64,000 nucleotides of DNA, taken from positions 3,906,001-3,970,000 of the forward strand of contig NZ_BKZW01000001.1 of the NCBI RefSeq assembly GCF_008974265.1, read 5' to 3'. A program made the position numbers and the translations under genes. Every line of letters begins with the position of its first letter. Position 1 is the stretch's first letter. The DNA is from Dictyobacter vulcani (lineage in GTDB: Bacteria > Chloroflexota > Ktedonobacteria > Ktedonobacterales > Ktedonobacteraceae). Shown here one piece after another: positions 26,622 to 36,799 of this stretch. The notes under the pieces are model-generated. The model ran no database searches. It saw nothing but the letters and a program-made list of their open reading frames with translations, and was not told where the DNA came from.

Positions 26622-28118
26622 ATGGCAAAGGCAACCACGACCATTAAGCAGGTTTTAAATTACCAGCCCGCTCATGTCGCGTGGTTTGCTGTCAACCAGG
26701 TTCTCTTTAATCAGGTCGCGGCTTTCTATTTTGATGTTATCCAAGCGCATATCAACGTGCTGGATCACTCCAGCAAAGAAGCACTTACCATTCTTGAACA
26801 GCTTACTCATACCACAAAAAGCAACCCAACCCCGGTCATGCCTCTTTCAGACATGGCAGAAGACGTTCCTGCCTATTTTCGTCGAGCGGCCATTCATGCG
26901 GCCCTGGGTTGTGCCCATGCTTTTTACGCTCACCTTGAGAAATGGAGGCAGCGCAAAGAAAAAGCCAGAACGCAGGGGAAAAAGTTCTATGAACGTCCAC
27001 CCGTTCCCCCGCGTTCTTGGAATAAAGCAGTCACCCTTTATCAAGGGATGTGGAAAGAGCGTACAAGCTCCTCTCTCATGATCAAGGTCTGGACAGGGAC
27101 CTGTTGGAGTTGGATCAAAGTTCGCATCACCGGGCGTGCGTTACCTGCTGGTCGTGAGTTGGGAAGTCCTCAACTCGTTCAAAAGGGAAAACAGTGGTGG
27201 TTACATACTCCTGTTGAGAAACTCTTTCAAAGCCCTGGAAACATCGAAAAACAGGTGACCACCAATCCAGGCACAAAAATCTGTGCAGTAGATCTGAATA
27301 TCAATGAACATATCGCTGTGTGTACGATTCAAACGGTCGAAGGTACGATCCTTGCCACCAAATTTATTGGTGGTGGCAATGAGATATCCGGCTTTAGGAA
27401 GTGCCAGCTTGGACGTATTGCACGCAACCGATCTCAGACAGGGATCATAGCAGAGGGCGAACAAGATAATGTCGACCTCTGGAAGAAGATTCGCCAGGTG
27501 GATGAGCAGGCTGCTCATCTGATTAGTGCTCGCATTGTTCAGTTTGCCAGGCAGCATGAAGCGACCATCGTGGTGTTTGAGCATCTTGGCAATTTGAGAC
27601 CTGCCAGGGGCAAGTATAGTCGACGAGGCAATACCAAACGGGCCTATTGGATGAAGGGACGTATCTTTACTTACGCCAAATATAAAGCGTACACTATGGG
27701 CATGGTGACCAGTCGAGTGAGTCCAAGAAATACCAGTCGAGAGTGTGCGTGTTGCCGGAGCCTGATTGCCCGTTATGATACAGGCAAGCCAGCAGAAGGG
27801 TATACCCCTGGTGCTCCTTTAGCATTCTGCTTTCAGTGTGGAATGAAGGGCAATGCAGATCGCAATGCCAGTCTGGTCATTGGTCAACGTTTACGTGCAC
27901 GCTATCACCCAAAGGAAAAGCCTCAAGCTCTTCGGAGGGTATCGAAAGATACAGGTGTTGCTCTTTCCCAGGACGCCAAATGTGAAGAAGGACCATCTAT
28001 TCTTTTAGCAGGGCATGGAGAGAGTAACGAGCATGGCACCGCTCAAGATGGGGTGTTCAGGATGGATGAACACGCATCAGATATTCCTCACCAACTACGG
28101 TTTCCATTTGAGTTGTAG
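26622..28118 (+). CDS. tnpB: TnpB-type RNA-guided nuclease (IS200/IS605 OrfB family)
   Basis: 498 residues. The RuvC triad is intact: Asp224 in AVDLNINEH, Glu320 in VVFEHLGNLR, Asp413 in GNADRNASL. Zinc-finger Cys are at 375/378 and 403/406. A basic N-terminal part (about 1-210) and a long hydrophilic C-terminal tail after about 430 frame this core. TnpB proteins use a guide RNA from the element's 3' end to cut DNA and help retain the transposon. No TnpA (Y1 transposase) gene is in the window, so it is an IS1341-type single-gene element apart from the small regulator upstream. Confidence 0.9.
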   Translation: MAKATTTIKQVLNYQPAHVAWFAVNQVLFNQVAAFYFDVIQAHINVLDHSSKEALTILEQLTHTTKSNPTPVMPLSDMAEDVPAYFRRAAIHAALGCAHAFYAHLEKWRQRKEKARTQGKKFYERPPVPPRSWNKAVTLYQGMWKERTSSSLMIKVWTGTCWSWIKVRITGRALPAGRELGSPQLVQKGKQWWLHTPVEKLFQSPGNIEKQVTTNPGTKICAVDLNINEHIAVCTIQTVEGTILATKFIGGGNEISGFRKCQLGRIARNRSQTGIIAEGEQDNVDLWKKIRQVDEQAAHLISARIVQFARQHEATIVVFEHLGNLRPARGKYSRRGNTKRAYWMKGRIFTYAKYKAYTMGMVTSRVSPRNTSRECACCRSLIARYDTGKPAEGYTPGAPLAFCFQCGMKGNADRNASLVIGQRLRARYHPKEKPQALRRVSKDTGVALSQDAKCEEGPSILLAGHGESNEHGTAQDGVFRMDEHASDIPHQLRFPFEL

Positions 28119-28205
28119 CTATGCTACGTTTTCTCAAGAAACCGACTATGTAGGAGTGTCAAGTAGCTGCAGGGGGTTAACCCTGCGGAGTGTCACAAGC
28201 TGAAA
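28119..28205 (+). ncRNA. Candidate right end / guide-RNA 3' scaffold of TnpB element
   Basis: A hairpin GCAGGG-ggttaa-CCCTGC (28169-28186) is flanked by direct repeats GGAGTGTCA (28153-28161 and 28187-28195). TnpB guide RNAs normally overlap the end of tnpB and stop at the element's right end, so this is where the RNA should lie. The precise boundary and the guide are not determined from sequence alone. Confidence 0.35.
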
Positions 28206-28279
28206 AGAATACGGTAATGTACAGACGTTCGATACAAAAATAAACGTCTATCTTTGTGTTATGTCGAGGTGTGTTGCTC

Positions 28280-30988
28280 ATGACGAGTTTGAGTCCGGCC
28301 CGCAAACAGTATCTTGAATTCAAAAAACAATTTCCCGATGCCATATTGATGTATCAGGTTGGAGATTTTTTTGAGACTTTTGATGAAGATGCATATACGA
28401 CTGCCCGTGAATTACAAATAGTGCGTACAACCCGCAGCTATAGTAAAGGTAAAGAACGGGTTCCTCTGGCCGGTATCCCCAAACATGCTTTGGATAATTA
28501 TATTGGCAAATTGATTCAGCGTGGGTATAAAGTAGTTATATGTGAACAGACCTCAGAATTACAAAAAGGGCAGGATGTTGTAGAGCGAGCAGTGACACGT
28601 ATTTTGACGGCTGGAACCCTCTCTGAGCCTAATCTGTTGCCGGCCCGCCAGAACAATTATCTGGTCGCTATCGCTCCCGGCCGCACCCAGACTGGTCTGG
28701 CTTCAGTGGATGTCAGTACAGGCGAATTTCAGGTCACATGGTTTACTCCCGATGAACTACCAGTGGCATTGGACGCTGAATTGCAGCGCCTGGCTCCAGT
28801 TGAGTGCTTGCTCGTTGAGGGAAGCAACGCCGAAGACTATCAATTCCCCTCCAAAAGTATGACCGTAACCCATTGTCCTGCCTATTTTTATCAGCAGGAA
28901 GCCGCTCAGACCCGGCTCTGTCGTCAATTTGGTGTGCAATCCCTGACCGCCTATGGCTGCGCCAATGAGCCTCAGGCGATCGCGGCGGCCGGGGCCATCA
29001 TCGCTTATGTCGAAAAAATGAATAGCGCGCTCCTGAGCCTGTTAACCGCACTGAATTCTTATAGTACGAAGCACTTCATGATTCTGGATGCCCATACGCA
29101 ACGCAATCTTGAGCTATTACAGGGCACACGTAGTGGCTCGCTTCAGGGAAGCCTGTTAGGGGTGTTGGATCGTACGATTACGCCTATGGGGGCGCGCCAG
29201 TTGCGGCGCACAATTACGCAGCCTCTCCTGGATCTGACAGAGCTCAATGGACGGCTGGAATGTATCGAGGAGCTTTATGAGAGTCCGGCTATTCGCAATC
29301 GCTTTACCATGTCCTTACAGGAACTGGGAGATTTAGAGCGCGTCTCGGGCCGTATTCGTCAGGGAACGGCGGTGCGCAACGAGGTTCTGGGTTTACGCGA
29401 CTATCTGGCAGAGCTACCAACGCTGCGGGATCTGTTGCAAAGTTGCGAGTCCGAGCTGTTGCTGGCGATTGCAGACGAGCTTGATCCCTGTCCCCAGGTC
29501 AGTGAACTGATTCAGCGCTCCCTGCTGCATCCTGATGAGGAACTGGATGAAGGGGATAATGGTCGGCTGATTCGGCCCGGCTATCATGCCGAGTTGGATG
29601 AATTATTTAACTCGATTCGTGATTCGCGCCGCTGGATGATCTCATTAGAAGCCCGCGAGCGTCAGCGGACTGGCATCAAGGCGTTGAAGGTCGGCTTTAA
29701 CAAAGTTTTTGGCTATTATATTGAAGTCAGCAATGCGAACCTTAAACTGGTGCCGGATGATTATATGCGTAAGCAGACGCTGGTCAACGCCGAGCGCTAT
29801 ATTACGCCGGAATTGAAGGAGCATGAGGCGCGCATTTTGAGCGCGGTTGAGAATATTGAGGAACTGGAGCGCAGTATTTATGCTGATGTGTTGCGTCAGA
29901 TCGCGGCCTTTTATCCTCAACTGATGACCACAGCGCACGCGGTAGCCAGAATCGATGTTTTGTTGAGTCTGGCCGAGGTAGCGGCTCACCAGGGCTATGT
30001 GCGTCCGATGCTGGAGCAGGGACATCGGCTAGATATCGTGGGAGGGCGGCATCCAGTGGTTGAGTATACCCTGGATGGTGATATGTTTATTCCTAATGAT
30101 ACGCACATGGAAGCAGCGGATGGCGAACGTATTTTACTGTTGACTGGTCCGAATATGGCTGGTAAATCCACTTATTTACGCCAGGTAGCTTTGATTAGTT
30201 TGCTGGCCCAGCTTGGGAGTTTTGTACCGGCGCGTAAGGCTCAGATTGGTCTGGTTGACCGCATCTTTACCCGCGTAGGTGCTGAGGACGACATTGCATC
30301 TGGTAAGAGCACCTTTATGGTTGAGATGGAAGAGACCGCGACCATTATCAACCATGCCACCAGCCATAGCCTGATTATCCTGGACGAGATTGGACGCGGC
30401 ACCAGTACCTATGATGGTCTGGCGATTGCGCGGGCCGTAGTTGAGCATCTGCACAATGAGGTTAAGGCGCGTACCCTCTTCGCGACCCACTATCACGAAC
30501 TGGCGGCGCTGGCCACTGAATTATCCCACCTGCGGGTGTATACCGTTGCCATCAGTGAAGATGAGGCCGATGGGATTGTCTTCTTACATCGCGTCGTTCC
30601 TGGTTGTGCTGAACGCAGCTTTGGTGTACACGTCGCCAGACTGGCGGGTATGCCAGGCTCGATTGTGCAGCGTGCCGAAACAGTGCTGGCACAACTGGAA
30701 ACCAGCCAGCCTGGTGGGGGAGCTTCCTATAGTTTATCTCACGATACACTTCAAGTAGCCAGGATTGCTGAAGCTGATGCGGTGTACAAACCGGCACATA
30801 GTCAGTCGGCCGCATTTTCATCAGTCTACTGGCAGAGCGAGGCGGCCCGGCGCATGGCCGAGGCTGTTGAAAAAAATGGCCGCGAGCCCTCACTGGATGA
30901 GATTGATGTCCAGGCGATCACGCCCCTGGATGCGCTGAACTTATTGTCTTTATTGCAACAAAAGAAAAAGAATATTTCGCATATATGA
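28280..30988 (+). CDS. mutS: DNA mismatch repair protein MutS
   Basis: 902 residues from the ATG at 28280 (MTSLSPARKQYLEF, GAGGTG upstream). The mismatch-recognition motif is in QVGDFFETF near residue 38; connector, core and clamp domains follow; the ATPase has Walker A TGPNMAGKST at about 622, Walker B LIILDEIGRGTSTYDG and FATHYHEL. It ends with LDALNLLSLLQQKK. It recognises mispairs and recruits MutL. The stop overlaps the mutL ATG (ATGA), so the genes are coupled. Confidence 0.97.
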   Translation: MTSLSPARKQYLEFKKQFPDAILMYQVGDFFETFDEDAYTTARELQIVRTTRSYSKGKERVPLAGIPKHALDNYIGKLIQRGYKVVICEQTSELQKGQDVVERAVTRILTAGTLSEPNLLPARQNNYLVAIAPGRTQTGLASVDVSTGEFQVTWFTPDELPVALDAELQRLAPVECLLVEGSNAEDYQFPSKSMTVTHCPAYFYQQEAAQTRLCRQFGVQSLTAYGCANEPQAIAAAGAIIAYVEKMNSALLSLLTALNSYSTKHFMILDAHTQRNLELLQGTRSGSLQGSLLGVLDRTITPMGARQLRRTITQPLLDLTELNGRLECIEELYESPAIRNRFTMSLQELGDLERVSGRIRQGTAVRNEVLGLRDYLAELPTLRDLLQSCESELLLAIADELDPCPQVSELIQRSLLHPDEELDEGDNGRLIRPGYHAELDELFNSIRDSRRWMISLEARERQRTGIKALKVGFNKVFGYYIEVSNANLKLVPDDYMRKQTLVNAERYITPELKEHEARILSAVENIEELERSIYADVLRQIAAFYPQLMTTAHAVARIDVLLSLAEVAAHQGYVRPMLEQGHRLDIVGGRHPVVEYTLDGDMFIPNDTHMEAADGERILLLTGPNMAGKSTYLRQVALISLLAQLGSFVPARKAQIGLVDRIFTRVGAEDDIASGKSTFMVEMEETATIINHATSHSLIILDEIGRGTSTYDGLAIARAVVEHLHNEVKARTLFATHYHELAALATELSHLRVYTVAISEDEADGIVFLHRVVPGCAERSFGVHVARLAGMPGSIVQRAETVLAQLETSQPGGGASYSLSHDTLQVARIAEADAVYKPAHSQSAAFSSVYWQSEAARRMAEAVEKNGREPSLDEIDVQAITPLDALNLLSLLQQKKKNISHI

Positions 30989-32753
30989 GTCAGTTTTTGC
31001 ATACGCTCATTGAACGTCCCGCTTTTGTGCGTACACCATTACATGAACTGCCAACCGCAGTCGCCGAGCGCATCGCGGCCGGAGAAGTGATTGAGCGTCC
31101 AGTCTCGGTGGTTAAAGAACTGCTTGAGAATGCCCTGGATGCTGGAGCGCAGGATATTCGCATCGAGATCCGTGGTGGGGGACTGCGCTTGATTCGGGTC
31201 AGCGACGATGGCTATGGTATTCCTGCCAGCGAATTAGATGCGGTGTGTGTGCGCCATACGACCAGTAAAATCGTGTCTTTTGAAGATCTTGAGCATCTGG
31301 CCACGCTGGGCTTTCGTGGTGAAGCCCTGGCCAGTATCGCGACAGTAGCCGAGGTCACTATTCAGAGTCGTGTTCGTGGGAGCGGTGATGAAGATCCAGC
31401 GTACTGGATTACCTGGCGCGGTGGTCAATTGCAGGAGCGTGGCAGACGCGCGCGTCCCGAGGGTACCACGGTGACAGTTACCGATCTCTTTTATAATGTG
31501 CCGGCGCGCCTGAGCTATACACGGGCGGCTCGCACCGAGAACGGCCATATCGTCCAGCTGGTGCGTCGTTATGCGCTGGGCTATGCTGGCGTACGCTTCT
31601 CGTTGGCTCTGGATGAACATATGGCGGTACAGACCAGTGGAAGTGGAAATCTGGCGACTGCTTTAACGGAAATCTATCATCTGGCGCTGAACGAAATGGT
31701 CCAGGAGATCCAGGCGAGCGATGGGCAACACTATGTGCTGCGCGGCTATCTCGGTAACCGTGTGCTTGCCCAGAGTAGTCGGCAATATATCAATCTCTTT
31801 GTTAACGGTCGCTGGGTACAATCGCGCATTTTACAGGATGCGTTGGAGCGCGGCTATCGTAGCCTGCTTCCCAAAGGCAAACATCCCCTGCTCGTCCTGT
31901 CGCTTGAAGTGCCAGCACACGAAGTCGATGTTAATGTGCATCCAGCCAAAACTGAGGTACATCTGTTGCAGGAAACTGTGATCGCTGAGGCTTTAACCCG
32001 GGCAATCAAAGGTGTGCTTGAACGTAGTCCAGCCCTGCCAGAAGCCGTGCAATTTCCCGGACCAGTCCTGGCTAACCAGCGGCGTTTACCTGGCCCACGC
32101 CGCCGTGGCTTGCATGTTTCTGAATCCGCTGAAGGCTATCGGGCCGAGTCCGCAGTTCCAGGTACCGCTGAAGTTATTGCCAGCCTGCGCCCCCTGGCCC
32201 AGTTACAGCAAGCCTTAATCCTGGCCGAAGCCACTGATGGTAGTCTGTATCTGATCGATCAACATCGCGCCCATGAGCGTGTGATCTATGAGCATTTACG
32301 CAGTACCTATGCTGGGTTCCAGATGAAGAGCAGGAGATGAATTCTCATCTCCTCCTGGAACCGGTGATCATTGAAATGAAGCGCTTTGAAGCTGAGCTCC
32401 TGGAGCAGCGCTTGCCCGTGTTGCGTGGCCTTGGCATCGAGTGCGAGCGCTTTGGTGGACGTAGCTTCGTTATCCGCTCTGTCCCTGCGGCCGAAGGGAG
32501 CGAACAGCTTGCTGCTCATCTCCAGGAATTGGCCGAGATTGCTGCCGAAGACAGTACCGATTGGCAGGACCATCTTTTGATCGGGCTTGCCTGTCGCTCA
32601 GCGCTCCGACGTGGCCGTGAGTTAGGTGCTGGTGAGCAACGAACCCTGCTCAAAGCCCTGACCAGCGCCGCTGCTCCCGCGGTCTGTCCACACGGTAGCC
32701 CCATCCTGCTCCACTACAGCCGCACCTTCCTCATCGACAAATTCGACTGGTAA
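30985..32753 (+). CDS. mutL: DNA mismatch repair protein MutL (frameshifted as sequenced)
   Basis: GHKL ATPase with KELLENALDAGA (about 45-55), DDGYGI and GFRGEALASI, then the transducer fold and HPAKTEV. The first frame stops at 32340 (FQMKSRR). The next frame continues from about 32325 as EEQEMNSHLLLEPV and holds the C-terminal dimerisation part, ending TFLIDKFDW. One missing G in CAG-ATGAAG would restore F-Q-D-E-E-Q-E. The C-terminal part lacks the DQHA-E-E endonuclease metal motif in its classic place, though DQHRAHERV is upstream. Confidence 0.9.
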
Positions 32754-32968
32754 CCCCCATAATCCCATCGTACCGGCAGCCTTCACGGCTGCGACCAGTT
32801 CACGGCCGAGCAAGCAACGCCAACCACGCCACAGCAGAAGCCACCAGTTCCAGTCAATAAACTTGCATACATATGAGAAGCATGCAGGCCATGAGCGATA
32901 CGTGCTCAGTCATGGACCAGGCCTACTGGGGAACCTGCTTGGACGCGAACAGGTCGCAGCTGCAAGCG
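32754..32968. repeat. Dispersed hairpin repeats
   Basis: Around 32771-32822 is a copy of the short repeat with GGCAGCC-ttca-CGGCTGCGACCAGTTCACGGCCGAGCAAGCA. A degenerate copy in the opposite orientation is at about 32936-32959 (on the minus strand GCGACCTGTTCGCGTCC). Both resemble the hairpin cores at 300-342, 751-793 and 16015-16060. No gene is seen. Confidence 0.5.
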
Positions 32969-33363
32969 CCAATACGTTTCGTTGAAGGAGATAACCTCAA
33001 CAGTATGGCGTGGCGTCGTGTACGTGGAGAGAGCGCCACACGCGGAGGCCGCACTGCTGCGTTTGCGCAGGCCAGCGTGCAAGAACGACGCGCAGTGCTG
33101 TGGCGCCTACACGGATCGTGTGTGCCGTGGCCTGCTCGCGCAGCAACGTGGTGGGAGATCGCGTGGATCCTTCTCGAAGAGGATCACGAAACAGGATCCG
33201 TCTCGGTGTAGGCGCCACAGGCATGCGATGCTCGTTGAGCACCTCGCTCCACGAGAACGCCGCATGCCGGCCTACGCGTGTGGCGCCCACTCCACGTATG
33301 ATTCGCTGTTTTTCTCCATAATGTTTTTTATGGTCACAAAAGCGCTTAAACGAAAAGTATTGG
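32969..33363. mobile_element. MITE-like palindromic element, copy B (395 bp)
   Basis: It begins CCAATACGTTTCGTT and ends with its near complement (one change, AAAGTATTGG). Flanks carry a perfect 9-bp direct repeat CTGCAAGCG (32960-32968 and 33364-33372), a typical target-site duplication, showing insertion as a unit into a hairpin region. Internal sequence matches copy A (343-750) closely except for short indels, with the same nested palindromes. It lacks any transposase gene. Confidence 0.8.
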
Positions 33364-33384
33364 CTGCAAGCGCTGCCAGTACAC

Positions 33385-34212
33385 TTAATGTCTGACGAGG
33401 CGTACAAGGGCTTCGGCGATGACCAGGAAGACAATATCCAGGGCCAGCAGGATACCAAGGGCGAAGTCGATGCGCGATGAGATAAATGTTGCCACGATGA
33501 GTAGCTCATTGAGCCGCTGGGCATACCAGATGGCTGCCAGGAATATTGCGAAGATAATAAGCATGCCAAGTACAAACCAGCGCGCTCCGTGCCAGTCTTG
33601 ATGGCTGGGCCAGAGTTCGGAGGTTACTGACAGAATCAGGTAAGGAGCGAAGATCAGCGTCCAGAGCGGCCAGCCAGTACGAATGATATGCCATTGCTGA
33701 TGGAGACCATCAAAGGGAATATCCCAGATGGTATAGCCGGTAGCGGCCCAGTAGAGAAAAATAAAAACTGCGATGCCGCCGAAGAGGGGGGCGACACCAC
33801 TAAAGCCGTCTCCTATATAGCTCATCAACCGTCCCTGCGGTCGAACATATTGCACTTCTCCCAGTTGTAGCGACTGTGGTCCATTGCGGCGAATCACGCG
33901 TCCGTTCGCTCCGCGTGGGGTGACCGGCTTGATACGGAAGAGGGTGACGCTGGTAATGCGAAATCCAAAGGGTGAGAAGAGGAGGACAACCAGGGCGTGG
34001 CTGAGTTCATGGACTATCACACCGGGTGCGTTGAGCCAGAACCAGATCAGCAAGCCTTTTTCGCGCATCGTGCGATAGCCGAACTCATCGACGCGCCGGC
34101 GCAACGCTTTGCGTGTCATGCGTAACAGGCTAAAGAGAACAAATACCCCTGCAATAATGAGCCAGGGTTGATAGGGAGCGATTTGCTCCATCAATTGGGT
34201 CTCTTGTGACAT
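33385..34212 (-). CDS. Membrane zinc metalloprotease, M50-like
   Basis: 275 residues with about six hydrophobic segments. The zinc motif HELSH is at about residue 68 inside a membrane helix (VIVHELSHALVVLLFSPFGF), as in site-2-protease relatives. A soluble loop at about 90-130 and GDGFSGVAPLFGG follow. No clear NxDG third ligand motif is visible. It starts 66 bp downstream of the MFS gene end on the same strand. Confidence 0.7.
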   Translation of the reverse strand: MSQETQLMEQIAPYQPWLIIAGVFVLFSLLRMTRKALRRRVDEFGYRTMREKGLLIWFWLNAPGVIVHELSHALVVLLFSPFGFRITSVTLFRIKPVTPRGANGRVIRRNGPQSLQLGEVQYVRPQGRLMSYIGDGFSGVAPLFGGIAVFIFLYWAATGYTIWDIPFDGLHQQWHIIRTGWPLWTLIFAPYLILSVTSELWPSHQDWHGARWFVLGMLIIFAIFLAAIWYAQRLNELLIVATFISSRIDFALGILLALDIVFLVIAEALVRLVRH

Positions 34213-34278
34213 TTCTCTGCTATCCTCACTTTGTTCTCAATGGTCTCTCTTCTCGAATCGTACGCACATTTCTATGTC

Positions 34279-35714
34279 TCAATCAATGGTTTGTGGCTGG
34301 TTTAATTCCAACAGTTGTTTGGCTGCGGCGGTTAGCTCTTCGCTACTCTGCATCTGGCGTGCTAATGGATGCTTACGTTCATAGTAAACGCTCCAGATAC
34401 CGAAAAGCAGGATACTGGCTGACATCAGGTAAAGCACCCGGTCGATATGTAAGATATCGATGAGCGCGCCGATGGATAAAATAATCGGAATAGACCAGGC
34501 ATTGTACAGGACTAATTGCAGAGCCAGCACACGACCTTTGATCCATTCGGGGTCAGCTCCTGCATTGCGGTCTGAGCTGGAATATTCACGAAATCCAGTG
34601 CGACGCCCGCGATAAACATACAGATACCGATAGCTACTAATAGCAGTGGTCCTGTATTCCAACCCCGAGGATTTATCCATTGCGCAAAGAGGGTGATGCA
34701 TGGTAGCAAGAGCGTCGCCAGTACCAGTCCCAGATTTCCGATCAAAACTGTGCGTGGTTTCCCTAATCTTCTGGCAAATCTGGGTAGGATGATTGAACCA
34801 AGTACCAGTCCGACACCGGCTGGTGCAAAGACCAGGGCCATTAAATTAACTGGCAGTAGCAGTAGATGGGTCACGATTGAGGGCGCGATCTGTCCGATAA
34901 CCAGGATCAGTACACCGGCAAAGGATAATTGAATGACTGCCAGTAGCAGGGATTTGCGCTCACGAATAAAGCTCCAACCTTGCTGCATCTCGCTTTTCAT
35001 ATTATTGATGATGCCGAGCGTCTGGCTGGTCAGATCTGGAGCAGGCTCTGATTTGTTTTCGTTGCGCTTGACCAGTCCCGATCGGGGAATGGATAAAATC
35101 AAGCCTGCACAGACCAGATAGAGGAATGCGATGGCGGCATACAACTGGAAATATGCATCGAACTGTATATGAAATAGGGTAATGGTCGGCAGTAAGCTGA
35201 TGGCGATCGGAGCCAGCAGGACATACCCCACGGCCTGTGAGATCATAAAGGTGATGTTGAATAGGGAGAGCGCTGGCATGAGTTCGTCTTCATCAACCAG
35301 CATGGGAATAGCCGAGCCCTCGGCGGGCGTAAAGAATTGTCCGATGGCTGAGGTGATAAAGGTCAGTAGATACAATAAAACCAGCATACCACTGCGATTC
35401 GCCAGCAGGAGGACTGCAAAGACCAGCGTGACAAGTGCCCGCAAGCAGTTGCTGACCCACATGACCCGCCGTTTATCCATGCGATCGACAAAGACACCCG
35501 CCGGGGCGCCGAAGAGTACAGCGGGCACACTGAAACAGATGACGGCGAGGCCGATCATCAGCGCGGAATGCACGATACTGTCGATCAATATAATCAAGGC
35601 GTAGTTGGTCGCGTTGAAGATGGTCATGGAGATAAGTTGAGCCAGCCAGAGGCGCAGAAAGTTTCGTTTCTTAAAAAGTGTTAAAAAGCCTTTATTCGAT
35701 TGGGCTATTGCCAT
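34279..35714 (-). CDS. MFS transporter (frameshifted as sequenced)
   Basis: About 478 residues after repair, with 12 predicted hydrophobic segments. GVFVDRMDKRRVM is the loop 2-3 signature, and the N-terminal NFLRLWLAQLIS is typical of the multidrug/enterobactin-exporter type (MFS_3). The frame breaks at about 34548: ELTP continues as EWIKGRVLALQLVLYNAW if one C is added to the ACCCCG run. The last two helices and a polar tail (QSSEELTAAAKQLLELNQ) are in the second frame. Start chosen at 35714 (MAIAQSNKGF). The substrate is unknown. Confidence 0.85.
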
Positions 35715-35859
35715 TATGCCATATCCTTGTCGTGCATGCTCGTAAACAGGCATGCAAAATAATTCCTTTTATAAAGCTGAGTATACAGGGATTTGGCAGG
35801 AAGATGCAAGTGGCCGTTGACCTTGAACACTGATTTTAACTAACCGCCAACTCCGCTGG

Positions 35860-36084
35860 CTATTCTTCGTCAAATGGATCCAGTTCGGTGCGTGGGAGCG
35901 GTGGGAGCACCTGTTTGACGCGGCGTTCAACCTCTGAACGTGGCAAAAGGATACGGCGGCTACATTTTTCGCAGCGTAGCCCGATATCTGCTCCTAAGCG
36001 TACAATTTCCCAATCGAAGCTGCCGCAGGGATGTTTTTTGCGGAGGCGCAGGCGCTGTCCTAATTCAAAACGCATTGGTTGCAT
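35860..36084 (-). CDS. DUF951 family protein
   Basis: 74 residues with the family pattern: FELGQRLRLRKKHPCGSFDWEIVRLGADIGLRCEKC, holding three Cys (one in HPCG, two in C-EKC) that may bind zinc, then LLPRSEVERRVK. An alternative ATG is at 36075. Family members are small, possibly nucleic-acid binding. It begins 3 bp after nadD, so it is co-transcribed with it. Confidence 0.85.
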   Translation of the reverse strand: MQPMRFELGQRLRLRKKHPCGSFDWEIVRLGADIGLRCEKCSRRILLPRSEVERRVKQVLPPLPRTELDPFDEE

Positions 36085-36087
36085 AGT

Positions 36088-36717
36088 TTACTGACTTTCT
36101 GTCGATGTGTGATAGAGGTTGTGGGTCAGGATATATTCTTCGACCGCCTCAGGCACTTGATATTTGATTGGTCTCTTTTCAGCAATGCGGCGGCGCAGAT
36201 CAGTTGAGGAGATATCCAATTGTGGGATAGGTACCAGGCAGACTTTTTGCATCAATCCAGGCAGGCGTGTCTCCAGTTGTTGATTGTTGATAGGACTATC
36301 CTCATAACCCGGGCGATGTACCACTACCAGACGCGTCAACTGCGCTAAAATTTCAGCTGGTTGATGCCAGTCAGGAAAATCTTTCAGGCTATCCCCACCG
36401 ATTATAAAGGATAGCTCAACATCGGTTCCCCATTCCTTCCGCAATAAGCGTAGTGTATCCACCAGGTAAGATGGTCCTGGACGATCCAATTCGACCAGCG
36501 AGATCGTAAAGTGGGGATTAGAGGCGATGGCCAGTTCAACCATTGCCAGGCGATGCTGTGCCGCCGCCTGATGGCGGCCAGCCTTGTGGGGAGGCTCGCC
36601 GGCAGGAATAAAAATCATCTCGCTCAAATTCAAGGCCACCCGTACCTCCTCCGCCATGATCAGGTGTGCATGGTGGATAGGGTCAAATGTGCCGCCCATT
36701 AAGCCGATTGATCGCAT
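36088..36717 (-). CDS. nadD: Nicotinate-nucleotide adenylyltransferase
   Basis: 209 residues. The nucleotidyltransferase signature GGTFDPIHHAHL is at about 8-19, FIPAGEPPHK binds substrate, FIIGGDSL follows, and the C-terminal ISSTDLRRRI motif (ISST) is intact. It makes nicotinate adenine dinucleotide in NAD synthesis. nadK lies 15 kb away in the same window. Confidence 0.95.
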   Translation of the reverse strand: MRSIGLMGGTFDPIHHAHLIMAEEVRVALNLSEMIFIPAGEPPHKAGRHQAAAQHRLAMVELAIASNPHFTISLVELDRPGPSYLVDTLRLLRKEWGTDVELSFIIGGDSLKDFPDWHQPAEILAQLTRLVVVHRPGYEDSPINNQQLETRLPGLMQKVCLVPIPQLDISSTDLRRRIAEKRPIKYQVPEAVEEYILTHNLYHTSTESQ

Positions 36718-36799
36718 ACCTGTTTATTGCTCCCCTGTGTGTTTTCATATCCTTTTGTCTCAAAGGATTTTATCATAGAGACTTGATTTAAGATAGAGC

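Noticed and set aside
32325-32345. Programmed ribosomal frameshift in mutL
   Set aside because: No slippery heptamer stands out, and eight other genes' breaks in the window follow the same one-base-missing pattern.
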